Source: Pedobacter africanus
GTDB lineage: Bacteria > Bacteroidota > Bacteroidia > Sphingobacteriales > Sphingobacteriaceae
DNA length: 64,000 bases
Assembly: GCF_900176535.1 (NCBI RefSeq)
Contig: NZ_FWXT01000004.1
Location: forward strand, 124,001-188,000
Reading direction: 5' to 3'
Shown one piece after another: positions 8,595 through 16,104 of this stretch (position 1 is the first letter of the stretch; each line of letters begins with the position of its first letter). Both the position numbers and the translations under genes were made by a program. The notes below the pieces were generated by a model. The model was given only the letters and a program-made list of their open reading frames with translations, had not been told where the DNA came from and searched no databases.

Positions 8595-9566
8595 TTAAGA
8601 TTCAATTTTTTGGGTAAGGTAAACAATTTCCTTTATAGACTCATCCATTTGTATGGCGGTATGTTTTATCCTGGCCAGAAGTTCCAGGTTGTCAGGATCA
8701 TCTGGCTGATCAGTGTTAAAAAGATCTACCAATCCGATTAAGTTGGATACAGGGCCACGAATCTGGTGTGCCTGCACCCAGGCAATCTCCTTAAGTTTTT
8801 TATTCTGCATTTCTATTTCCAGCGCCTTTTTCTTGATGGCATTTTCTGCTTTAACTTCGTTGTCAATATCTATGGCCATTACCAGCTTACAGTTTTTGCC
8901 TGCAAACAGGATGTCGTGTGTAAATACATGCACATAGAAAACTTCACCAGTTTTCCGGGTGTGCTGCCAGATGCCTGCATCTGCATAGGTTGCAGGCAGT
9001 TCTTCATTAATTTTAAGAAAGGCATCAAGTTCGCCTGAAGGCCTGATGTCTTTCGCATTCATTTGCAAGAAATCGGTTTTGCTGTATCCATATTGGCGTA
9101 ATGCGGCAATGTTCACTTCCAGGAAGCTAAAAGTAGCTTTCTGGTAAATGTACATAGGGCTTGGGTTTTCCCTGAAAATGCGTGCATAATTGTAGCTGTT
9201 CGTCTTTCTTTCCATGGCCAGCAGCAAGGTCTTTTTTAGCAGGGGAGGTTCCAGCCAGGATTGCAGCAGCCAATCGTCTATCCCGGCAGGCAGTACTTCA
9301 TTTCCGGAGGCCATATCGGCAACTAGTATTAAAGGTATGTCAGGATAGTCTGCGTTGAGTTTCTGGATAATGCCGGGCGGGCATTCCATGTCTTTATGGA
9401 CCAGAAGGATGACCTCAAATCTGGGTGTATCTTTTTTTTTGTAGTCAGATGCAATGATGCTAAAAAGCTGATCCTGGTTGTATCCAATTTTTAAAAGCTG
9501 AGCACAGATGCGATCAGCAGGGGATGAGTCGGTCCCTTTAACGAGGAATACATTTTGATCAAACAT
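8595..9566 (-). CDS. Receiver-like/PAS sensor protein ending at a DHp H-box, no ATPase domain
   Basis: 323 aa. Residues ~1-130 look like a degenerate receiver domain (VILLVHKDMECPPGIIQKLNADYPDIPLILVADM). Residues ~140-250 form a PAS domain (FRENPSPMYIYQKATFSFLEVN and a PAC-like GIWQHTRKTGEVFYVHVF). A coiled linker leads to a DHp-type helix with H-box VQAHQIRGPVSNLIGLVDLF, where His in HQIRGP is the candidate phosphoacceptor. The protein ends at IVYLTQKIES, exactly where a HATPase_c domain normally begins. It is the first gene of the minus-strand operon down to 4976. It may act as a phosphotransfer or scaffold partner for another kinase (inference). Confidence 0.75.
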   Translation of the reverse strand: MFDQNVFLVKGTDSSPADRICAQLLKIGYNQDQLFSIIASDYKKKDTPRFEVILLVHKDMECPPGIIQKLNADYPDIPLILVADMASGNEVLPAGIDDWLLQSWLEPPLLKKTLLLAMERKTNSYNYARIFRENPSPMYIYQKATFSFLEVNIAALRQYGYSKTDFLQMNAKDIRPSGELDAFLKINEELPATYADAGIWQHTRKTGEVFYVHVFTHDILFAGKNCKLVMAIDIDNEVKAENAIKKKALEIEMQNKKLKEIAWVQAHQIRGPVSNLIGLVDLFNTDQPDDPDNLELLARIKHTAIQMDESIKEIVYLTQKIES

Positions 9567-9617
9567 AATCTTTAAATCATATGAGCATCAATTTGCCGTA
9601 ATAGTATTCAATTTATT

Positions 9618-9625
9618 CAAATATA
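9618..9625 (-). promoter_or_regulatory. TAnnTTTG -7 element for sensor/patatin operon
   Basis: The minus strand reads TATATTTG, matching TAnnTTTG, 52 nt before the ATG of the sensor-like gene at 9566. I see no clear TTG at the expected -33 distance, so the call is moderate. Confidence 0.4.
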
Positions 9626-9639
9626 CCTATCTTAGGTAT
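9623..9639. promoter_or_regulatory. Inverted repeat ATACCTA-tct-TAGGTAT
   Basis: Seven-bp perfect arms with a 3-nt spacer in the divergent intergenic region, 15 nt before the DUF2911 start and overlapping the -7 element of the opposite operon. It could be an operator for both directions or a small hairpin near the ribosome-binding region. Confidence 0.4.
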
Positions 9640-9654
9640 TAAAAAATAACAGAT

Positions 9655-10170
9655 ATGAAGAAATTAATTGCATTAACCTGGGTTGCATTATTGTTTACAA
9701 CCTTTGGAGCCTCGGCCCAGCAGGATAAGAGTAAAAGACCAAGTCCGCCAGCCGTTGTAAAAGAAACACTGAGTTCGGGAACGGCAGTTACCATTGATTA
9801 CAGCCAGCCTTCGGTAAAAGGAAGAACAATTGGAAAAGAGATTGCACCTTATGGCAAAGTTTGGCGCACAGGGGCTAACGAAGCCACTACTTTTGAGGTT
9901 AGTAAGGGTGTGAAAATAAACGGCAAAGCTCTTGCTGCCGGTAAATACGCATTGCATTCTATTCCGGGAGAAAAAGAATGGACGCTTATTTTTAATAAAA
10001 AATGGCAGAAATCCGGTACCGACTACAACGAAGCTGAAGATGCTTTGAAGGTAGTGGTGAAGCCTGGTAAGTCTGCGTCCTTTACAGAAAAAATGACTTT
10101 TACTGTTGATAAATCAGGGAAAGTAGCGCTGATCTGGGGCGATGTACTGGTTCCTTTTACAGTAAAATAA
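9655..10170 (+). CDS. DUF2911 domain secreted protein
   Basis: 171 aa. A signal peptide runs to about residue 21 (ASAQQ). The body carries the DUF2911 pattern: VTIDYSQPSVKGRTIG, then APYGKVWRTGANEATTFEVSKGVKINGKALAAGKYALHSIPGEKEWTLIFNK, then a final FTVDKSGKVALIWGDVLVPFTVK. The family is common in Bacteroidota, envelope-located and functionally uncharacterised. It stands alone between a divergent operon and tRNA-Arg. Confidence 0.9.
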   Translation: MKKLIALTWVALLFTTFGASAQQDKSKRPSPPAVVKETLSSGTAVTIDYSQPSVKGRTIGKEIAPYGKVWRTGANEATTFEVSKGVKINGKALAAGKYALHSIPGEKEWTLIFNKKWQKSGTDYNEAEDALKVVVKPGKSASFTEKMTFTVDKSGKVALIWGDVLVPFTVK

Positions 10171-10199
10171 AATGATGTGGATTTAATCAAATGAATCCA

Positions 10200-10207
10200 T
10201 ATATTTG
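10200..10207 (+). promoter_or_regulatory. -7 promoter element for tRNA-Arg
   Basis: TATATTTG fits TAnnTTTG and lies 7 nt before the tRNA 5' end. At the -33 distance the sequence is TGG rather than TTG. Confidence 0.55.
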
Positions 10208-10214
10208 CGCTCCT

Positions 10215-10286
10215 GTTTCCGTAGTTCAATGGATAGAATTTTAGATTCCGGTTCTAAAGATGGGGGTTCGAATCCCTTCGGGAACA
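10215..10286 (+). tRNA. tRNA-Arg (CCG)
   Basis: Cloverleaf: acceptor GTTTCCG/CGGGAAC, D-arm GTTC...GAAT, anticodon stem TTAGA/TCTAA with loop TTCCGGT (anticodon CCG, reading CGG), and T-arm GGGGG-TTCGAAT-CCCTT. Discriminator A at 10286. The 3' CCA is not encoded, unlike the tRNA-Cys in this window. Confidence 0.93.
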
Positions 10287-10287
10287 C

Positions 10288-10333
10288 TAAGCAAATAAAA
10301 AAGCGGCTTTAAAGCCGCTTTTTTATTTGCTTA
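10288..10333. terminator. 46-bp perfect palindrome, bidirectional terminator after tRNA-Arg
   Basis: The two 23-nt halves are exact reverse complements (left half TAAGCAAATAAAAAAGCGGC then TTT) with no unpaired loop base in the DNA repeat. The GC core GCGGCTTT/AAAGCCGC is flanked by A6/T6 runs, so it can terminate in both directions. It begins 2 nt after the tRNA. Confidence 0.9.
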
Positions 10334-10532
10334 TATTCAACAGAAGCGAAGAAGAGCAAGAAACAGCACAACGGTGGCATAAAGGTTTTCATGGGTGTAA
10401 AATTGCCTATTTTCCCGCTCCCGTGGCAGCCAGCATTCTGCCATCCGGGAAAGATTATGGGCTGGTATGCTATGTTTATGTAAAACCGATGTCCCGAGAA
10501 ATCTCTACTAAGGGGTTCTTCAGAAACCAACT

Positions 10533-10544
10533 CACTAATTAGTG
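10533..10544. promoter_or_regulatory. 12-bp palindrome CACTAATTAGTG
   Basis: Perfect dyad upstream of the sigma-1 promoter box, 31 nt before it. A candidate operator; no regulator is identifiable nearby. Confidence 0.35.
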
Positions 10545-10574
10545 CTGTTTTCTTCATATCATCATAAAACTTTT

Positions 10575-10582
10575 TAACTTTG
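10575..10582 (+). promoter_or_regulatory. -7 element TAACTTTG for locus 1 sigma gene
   Basis: Matches TAnnTTTG, 115 nt before the sigma start codon. There is no exact TTG at -33. It would give a leader of roughly 105 nt. Confidence 0.45.
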
Positions 10583-10696
10583 GTTCATCGAGGAACACTT
10601 TTTCAGTACTGGTATAGCCCTGTGTTAAAGTTTTCAGGAAAAATTAATAAAAGGGTTATATAGGTATTCTGTAGCCCTTTTTAACTCACTTATGCC

Positions 10697-11275
10697 ATGG
10701 TTGCCTACACCGAATATACTGATCAGGAACTTAGCAGTTTGTTACAGCAGGGCGATCATGCCGCTTTTACAGAAATTTATAACAGGTATTGGCGTAAGAT
10801 CTTTGTTGTTGCGCATAAGCGCTTGGGCGATCAGGAAGAAGCTGAGGGAATTGTTCAGGATTTATTTTTAAACCTCTGGCGCAAAAGAGAAAGCTTTAGG
10901 TTAACAACCGGATTTCAAAATTACTTTGCAATTGCCCTGAAATTCGAAATTCTTGATGTGATGCGGAAATGGGCGAATGTAAGCAAATATGAAAATGAAC
11001 TTTCTTTTACTTACACCGAGGCTGATGAAAGCATGTTGCGATCAGCTGATCTTGAAGAGCTGAGGCAAAAAATCCAGCTGACTATTAGCGCACTTCCCGA
11101 AAAATGCCAGTTGGTGTTCAGACTCAAACACGAACAGGGCTATTCTCAAAAACAGATTGCAGAAGAACTGAACATTTCGGAGAAGACTGTAGAAGCGCAT
11201 CTGGCCAAAGCTAAGAAACAGCTTAGAGGCAAGATCGGCGGTCTGCTTGAACTGATATTGTTTCTTTGTTTTTAA
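10697..11275 (+). CDS. ECF sigma-70 factor, Bacteroidota expansion family (locus 1)
   Basis: 192 aa. Region 2 at ~20-90 (FTEIYNRYWRKIFVVAHKRL, AEGIVQDLFLNLWRKRESF), region 4 at ~125-180 (LPEKCQLVFRLKHEQGYSQKQIAEELNISEKTVEAHLAKAKKQL). The protein ends in a hydrophobic tail, LLELILFLCF. It should direct RNA polymerase to the promoter of its SusC/SusD operon when released by the FecR partner 65 nt downstream. The fit is to the group modelled as TIGR02985-like sigma factors, named from memory. Confidence 0.92.
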   Translation: MVAYTEYTDQELSSLLQQGDHAAFTEIYNRYWRKIFVVAHKRLGDQEEAEGIVQDLFLNLWRKRESFRLTTGFQNYFAIALKFEILDVMRKWANVSKYENELSFTYTEADESMLRSADLEELRQKIQLTISALPEKCQLVFRLKHEQGYSQKQIAEELNISEKTVEAHLAKAKKQLRGKIGGLLELILFLCF

Positions 11276-11340
11276 AAAAAAATCGGCCAACTAAGGGATT
11301 TCCATTTCTGAAACGGTTATGTATTAAAAGGAGATCACAT

Positions 11341-12489
11341 ATGCCGGCAGATAAACCAAATCATACTTTATTAATATTGGCCAAAAAATGGCTGGCAGGG
11401 AAAATCACTGATAAAGAGCGGTTAGAATTTGATCATTGGTATAACTCTTTTGACGATAGGCATCACGAACTGTTTACCGATGAGACGGAGGAGGGAATGG
11501 AGAACAGGATAAAACAGGCAATTTTTAGCAGAGCAGAAATTAGCACGCCCGGGACAACAAAACTCTGGCCGCGTATAGCAATAGCTGCGGCTGCAATTTG
11601 CGGCATTGTTTTAGGTATCTATTTTTTCACAGATCCGGGCCGGATCAACAATAGGCAAAACAATTTAGCTGACGCAAATCATATCGACCCAGGCAAAAAC
11701 GCTGCAATGCTGATGTTTTCCAACGGAAAGACCGTTAGCCTTAGTGAGGCGAAAACCGGGGTCATTTTTGATAGGGAGAAGCTCAGGTACAATGATGGTA
11801 CAACAGTTGGGACGGCTTCGGACGACAATAGCGGGGTTCAGATGGTCACTGCATCAACACCTCGTGGAGGTACTTACCAGTTCACCCTGCCCGATGGTAG
11901 CAAAGTCTGGCTTAATGCCGACTCAAAGATTTCCTTTCCCTCACAATTTAACAAGACCGGGCGCAAAGTTGTTCTGGAAGGCGAAGCATATTTTGAGGTT
12001 GCCAAAAAACATGTCCCTTTCAGTGTACAGAGCAGGCAGCAGGAGGTCATGGTGTTGGGGACGCATTTTAACATTAGCGCGTATGCCGGAGAACCCCAGG
12101 TTAGAACCACTTTGCTGGAAGGCAGGGTTCGCGTAACAGGTGTAGCAGATGCAACTCAGCAGGATGTAAACCCTGTGGTCCTTAAACCCGGAGAGCAGTC
12201 AGTCCTTGTAAACAACAGGATTACGATAAGCAAAGTCGATACCGGCGCTGTTATTGACTGGAAAAAAGAGCTCTTTATTTTTGATAAAGACAAGCTTGAA
12301 GACATCATGAAAAAAGTAGAGCGATGGTATGATGTTGAAACGGTATACCTGGACCAGAACGTAAAAAGAGAAGTGTTCAGCGGAAGGATTTCCAGGTTCC
12401 GGAATGTGGGTGAGTTGCTGAATAAGCTTAGCCAGACCGGCGCTGTAAACTTTAAAGTCGAAGGAAGGAGGATCTTGATCACGAAATAA
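11341..12489 (+). CDS. FecR-family anti-sigma factor with DUF4974-like C-terminus (locus 1)
   Basis: 382 aa from the ATG at 11341, preceded by AAAAGGAG; the frame extends to 11266 but the upstream codons overlap the sigma gene and look non-native. A cytoplasmic N-terminal anti-sigma region (AKKWLAGKITDKERLEFDHWY) is followed by one transmembrane helix at ~77-97 (IAIAAAAICGIVLGIYFF). The periplasmic FecR domain is at ~165-280 (GGTYQFTLPDGSKVWLNADS, GEAYFEVAKKHVPFSV). A DUF4974/STN-like end follows (LEDIMKKVERWYDVETVYLD). It receives the signal from the SusC-like receptor and controls the sigma factor. Confidence 0.9.
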   Translation: MPADKPNHTLLILAKKWLAGKITDKERLEFDHWYNSFDDRHHELFTDETEEGMENRIKQAIFSRAEISTPGTTKLWPRIAIAAAAICGIVLGIYFFTDPGRINNRQNNLADANHIDPGKNAAMLMFSNGKTVSLSEAKTGVIFDREKLRYNDGTTVGTASDDNSGVQMVTASTPRGGTYQFTLPDGSKVWLNADSKISFPSQFNKTGRKVVLEGEAYFEVAKKHVPFSVQSRQQEVMVLGTHFNISAYAGEPQVRTTLLEGRVRVTGVADATQQDVNPVVLKPGEQSVLVNNRITISKVDTGAVIDWKKELFIFDKDKLEDIMKKVERWYDVETVYLDQNVKREVFSGRISRFRNVGELLNKLSQTGAVNFKVEGRRILITK

Positions 12490-12542
12490 ATTCTACTACT
12501 ACAACACCAATAGATTATCAACTAAACCAACCACACCAACTA

Positions 12543-15500
12543 ATGTATAAAATTTACAAAAGAATTTTATATGGCCTGCCCGGTCATATAAAAGAAATTC
12601 TATTTATTATGAAATTAACTTTCCTTATACTCCTATGCACTTTGCTGCAGGTAAGTGCCAGCAGCTACGGACAACAGGTAACGCTGCGCAAAAGCAATAT
12701 AGCCTTGGATGAAGTATTTAAGGAAATAATGGTCCAAACCGGGTACAATGTGTTATGGCAGCCAGATAAGGTCATAAAAGCAAAGCCTGTAAATGTTAAT
12801 TTTAACGGCACCGGGCTAAGGGCCGCATTGAATACACTGCTTGCCGACCAGCCCTTTACTTACACTATTGATGGCAAGACAATTGTGATCAGACAGAAAG
12901 AAAAGGGGGTATTAAATTCAACACTCAGCACAATTACCGACCTGTTTAAAGTATCCAATATACGGGGGCTGATATTAGATGAAAATAACAACCCTTTACC
13001 AGGTGTAACCATAAAGGTTAAGGGAACTAACCACATCGTTCTTACAAATAACAAAGGTGTTTTTGAGATTTCCGGACTGGATAAGGATGCAATTTTATTG
13101 ATTTCATCTATTGGTTACAAGCCGGTTGAAGTTAAGGCAGACAGCAGGTTTTTCCCCCTGAAGCTGGAGCCTTCAATGGGGCAGCTGGACGAGGTAACGA
13201 TCAGCACCGGTTACCAGACTTTACCCTTGGAGCGCTCTACCGGTTCGTATGGGATTGTGACAGAGAAAAAGTTAAATACCCGAATGGAAACCAGTATCCT
13301 AGACAGGTTGGAAGGCACTGTACCAGGACTTTATATGCAAAACGGATCAGTAACCATACGGGGGTTATCGACCTTGTATGGAAACCAGCAACCGCTTTAT
13401 GTAGTGGATGGCTTTCCATATGAGGGAGACCTGAACTACATTAACCCTGCCGATGTGATCAATGTGACTGTTTTGAAAGATGCTGCTGCAGCTTCCATAT
13501 ATGGCACCAGGGCTGCAAACGGGGTAATCTCAATTACTACACGCCTGGGTGTCGCAAAACAATTGCGGGTAAATTACAACAGTACGTTATTTGTTACCCC
13601 GCTGCCTGATTTCTCTTACCTTAACCTGATGAACTCTGGCGAGGTGGTTGGTCTTCAGCAGGAATTGTTTAATATGAAGCACCCGAGTTTTGATGATGGT
13701 GTTAATCGGGCAGCACAGCCTAAAGCCATTGAGGCGCTTTACCAGTTTGAGCAGGGAGATATCACTACGGCCCAGCTGAATGCAACGCTGGACCGCCTGA
13801 AAAGCCTGGATGGTCCGGCGCAGGTGAAGGAGCAGATGCTTCAGCGGATGTTTAAACAGCAGCATAGTTTTTCGGCCACTGGTGGCAATGAAATGAACCA
13901 GTTCAGTACAGGCCTTTATTATATTGGTAACAAAGGGTATAATAAAGGGAGTAGCAACGATAATCTGAACCTGAACATCAGAGATCATGCAAAGGTATTC
14001 AAATGGCTTACACTTGATGCAGGTATTACCGCAAATCTGGCTGCCTCGAAGTCTAAGCTGCTGGGCGGCATGGATTATACTTACTATATGCCATACGAAA
14101 TACTGAGAGACGAAAATGGCAATACCGTGCCCTGGAGCGATGGGAAATCCCAGTTTGAAATGAACAGGCTTAAGGGGCTGGGCCTGCTCGATGAAACCTT
14201 TAATCCGGTTGATCAGCTGAACAATGGTGAAAACAGTTCAAAGAATAACTACATCAGGTTGCAGGGTGGTTTCAATATCAAGTTTATGGAAGGGTTAAAC
14301 CTGGATGTAAAATACCAGACTGAACGGGGAAGTTTTTACAACAAAACCTACCAGAGTAAAGACTACTACAGGGTGGCAAGGATGATCAATGATGCTACAC
14401 AGATCCAGAACGGTGAGATCATCAAAAATATACCTGATGGCGGGCAGCTTTATGAATCGAGGGGCGAATCCAGGTCATATACCCTGCGTACACAATTGAA
14501 TTACGACAAGCAGTTCAGTTCGCGTCACCGTTTTACGGCTTTGGCCGGAGCTGAACAAAGGGCAGTAGCTTCCACTTCAACAAATGTACATCGGATGGGT
14601 TACAGTGATAACAACCTTATTTTTAAGCCGATTAATGAACAGGCCTTAGCAGGAAACTTAACCGGAACAGAGTCTCTACAAAGCACATTTAGATATAATT
14701 ACAGCGAATACAACTTTTTTAGGGCCCCGGAAGACAGGTACGTGTCGTTATATGCCAATGCCGGACATACCTATAACAACAAATACAACATAACCGGAAG
14801 TATCCGGGTAGACAACTCCAACCTGTTTGGTACAGATCCAAAGTACAGGTACCTGCCGCTCTGGTCGCTCGGTGGAAGCTGGAAGATTTCTAATGAAAGC
14901 TTCATGAAAAATGTTCTCTGGACAGATGTATTGAACCTTCGCGCTACCTACGGTTTAAGTGGTAACGTAGCTAAAAGTGTTGGGCCATTTCTGCAGGCCA
15001 GCGCAGGTTTCAATTCCGATACCGGGGCTCCGGCTACACAAATCGTAAGTCCGCCGAATAAGTCGCTTCGCTGGGAAAAAACCGCGGTGGCCAATATCGG
15101 GCTCGACTTTGGCTTTCTTAAGAACCGGATATCAGGGTCAATAGACATTTACAACCGCAAAACGACGGATTTGCTTGGTGAGCGCAGAACCGATCCTACC
15201 AATGCCTATCAGACAGCACTGATTAACTACGGAAGTTTGCATAATCGGGGATACGAACTAGCCCTGAATACGGACAATATCCGCTCGGCTAGTTTTACCT
15301 GGCAAAGCAGGCTGTCTTTTAGCCACAATAGCAATAAGATGACTGAAATCAGTACAGACGACGAATCGGTATATAATTATACCAACGGAACCGGTATGGA
15401 AAAGGTTGGCTACCCGATGAAGAGTGTATTCAATTTCCGGTATGCAGGGTTAAACCCAACCAATGGAACCGTTAGGGTTTACGATAAAGACGGGAACGTC

Positions 15501-16094
15501 GTTGAAAACTACAATCAGCAGGCGGGGTATATAGAAGCCATGACCGACGTAAACGGGTTGGTCTTCAGTGGTACCATGCTGCCTACCTATACCATTGGGT
15601 TTACCAATAGTTTCAACTATAAACAGCTTAGCCTGAATGTGATGATTATTGCAAATGGTGGCCATGTCATCCGAGATGCTGCGCCACAAATTATTCAGAA
15701 CAGCAATTTTAGCCGGAATATGGACAGGCGGGCAGCCAATTTCTGGAGAAACCCAGGCGATGAAAATATACCGGATATCATGCCTGCACCTGACCTGGGC
15801 AGTTCCTCTACCTTCTATTATCAGTCGGTCTGGAGAATGAACGACATGAACACTTTTAAGGCCGATTATGTTAAAGTCCGCGATATCTCCCTGAGGTATG
15901 ATTTTGCTTCCACACTGCTAAAAAATGCAAAGGTCTCTTCTGCCAGGCTGACTTTACAGGTACAAAACCCGTTCAGCTGGTTCAGAAACTCGAAAGGCCT
16001 TGATCCTGAAGCTTATTTTGCGCAGCCATCGGAATTTTATAGAACATTACCTGTAACCCCGGTATATATGCTGGGTGTAGATGTCACTTTTTAA
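12543..16094 (+). CDS. SusC/RagA-like TonB-dependent receptor with STN domain (locus 1)
   Basis: 1183 aa from 12543; an internal ATG at 12609 (MKLTFLILL) gives a conventional signal peptide and is a possible alternative start. After the signal come an STN domain (~40-105, VFKEIMVQTGYNVLWQ) that should contact FecR, a carboxypeptidase-regulatory-like beta domain (~139-215, LDENNNPLPGVTIKVKG), the plug (~225-350, with RGLSTLYGNQQPLYVVDGF and AASIYGTRAANGVI), and a 22-strand-type barrel ending in VTF. Energy-dependent uptake of an unknown ligand together with the SusD-like lid 10 nt downstream. Confidence 0.93.
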   Translation: MYKIYKRILYGLPGHIKEILFIMKLTFLILLCTLLQVSASSYGQQVTLRKSNIALDEVFKEIMVQTGYNVLWQPDKVIKAKPVNVNFNGTGLRAALNTLLADQPFTYTIDGKTIVIRQKEKGVLNSTLSTITDLFKVSNIRGLILDENNNPLPGVTIKVKGTNHIVLTNNKGVFEISGLDKDAILLISSIGYKPVEVKADSRFFPLKLEPSMGQLDEVTISTGYQTLPLERSTGSYGIVTEKKLNTRMETSILDRLEGTVPGLYMQNGSVTIRGLSTLYGNQQPLYVVDGFPYEGDLNYINPADVINVTVLKDAAAASIYGTRAANGVISITTRLGVAKQLRVNYNSTLFVTPLPDFSYLNLMNSGEVVGLQQELFNMKHPSFDDGVNRAAQPKAIEALYQFEQGDITTAQLNATLDRLKSLDGPAQVKEQMLQRMFKQQHSFSATGGNEMNQFSTGLYYIGNKGYNKGSSNDNLNLNIRDHAKVFKWLTLDAGITANLAASKSKLLGGMDYTYYMPYEILRDENGNTVPWSDGKSQFEMNRLKGLGLLDETFNPVDQLNNGENSSKNNYIRLQGGFNIKFMEGLNLDVKYQTERGSFYNKTYQSKDYYRVARMINDATQIQNGEIIKNIPDGGQLYESRGESRSYTLRTQLNYDKQFSSRHRFTALAGAEQRAVASTSTNVHRMGYSDNNLIFKPINEQALAGNLTGTESLQSTFRYNYSEYNFFRAPEDRYVSLYANAGHTYNNKYNITGSIRVDNSNLFGTDPKYRYLPLWSLGGSWKISNESFMKNVLWTDVLNLRATYGLSGNVAKSVGPFLQASAGFNSDTGAPATQIVSPPNKSLRWEKTAVANIGLDFGFLKNRISGSIDIYNRKTTDLLGERRTDPTNAYQTALINYGSLHNRGYELALNTDNIRSASFTWQSRLSFSHNSNKMTEISTDDESVYNYTNGTGMEKVGYPMKSVFNFRYAGLNPTNGTVRVYDKDGNVVENYNQQAGYIEAMTDVNGLVFSGTMLPTYTIGFTNSFNYKQLSLNVMIIANGGHVIRDAAPQIIQNSNFSRNMDRRAANFWRNPGDENIPDIMPAPDLGSSSTFYYQSVWRMNDMNTFKADYVKVRDISLRYDFASTLLKNAKVSSARLTLQVQNPFSWFRNSKGLDPEAYFAQPSEFYRTLPVTPVYMLGVDVTF

Positions 16095-16104
16095 AGATAT
16101 GATC

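Larger units (their letters stand above)
10334..10696. other. Non-coding stretch before ECF sigma 1
   Basis: 363 nt with no convincing gene. Two short overlapping frames on opposite strands (10327-10542 plus, 10309-10557 minus) have no recognisable motifs and run into the palindromic terminator. The stretch holds a 12-bp palindrome (10533-10544) and a TAnnTTTG box (10575-10582). It probably contains the promoter and 5' leader of locus 1. Confidence 0.5.

Noticed and set aside
10309..10557. Minus-strand 82-aa frame starting MKKTALISELVSEE
   Set aside because: It ends inside the palindromic terminator, overlaps an equally plausible frame on the other strand and shows no recognisable motif.
13587..13988. 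133-aa minus-strand frame within the locus 1 SusC gene as an antisense gene
   Set aside because: No start context or motif, and the SusC frame is continuous through it.
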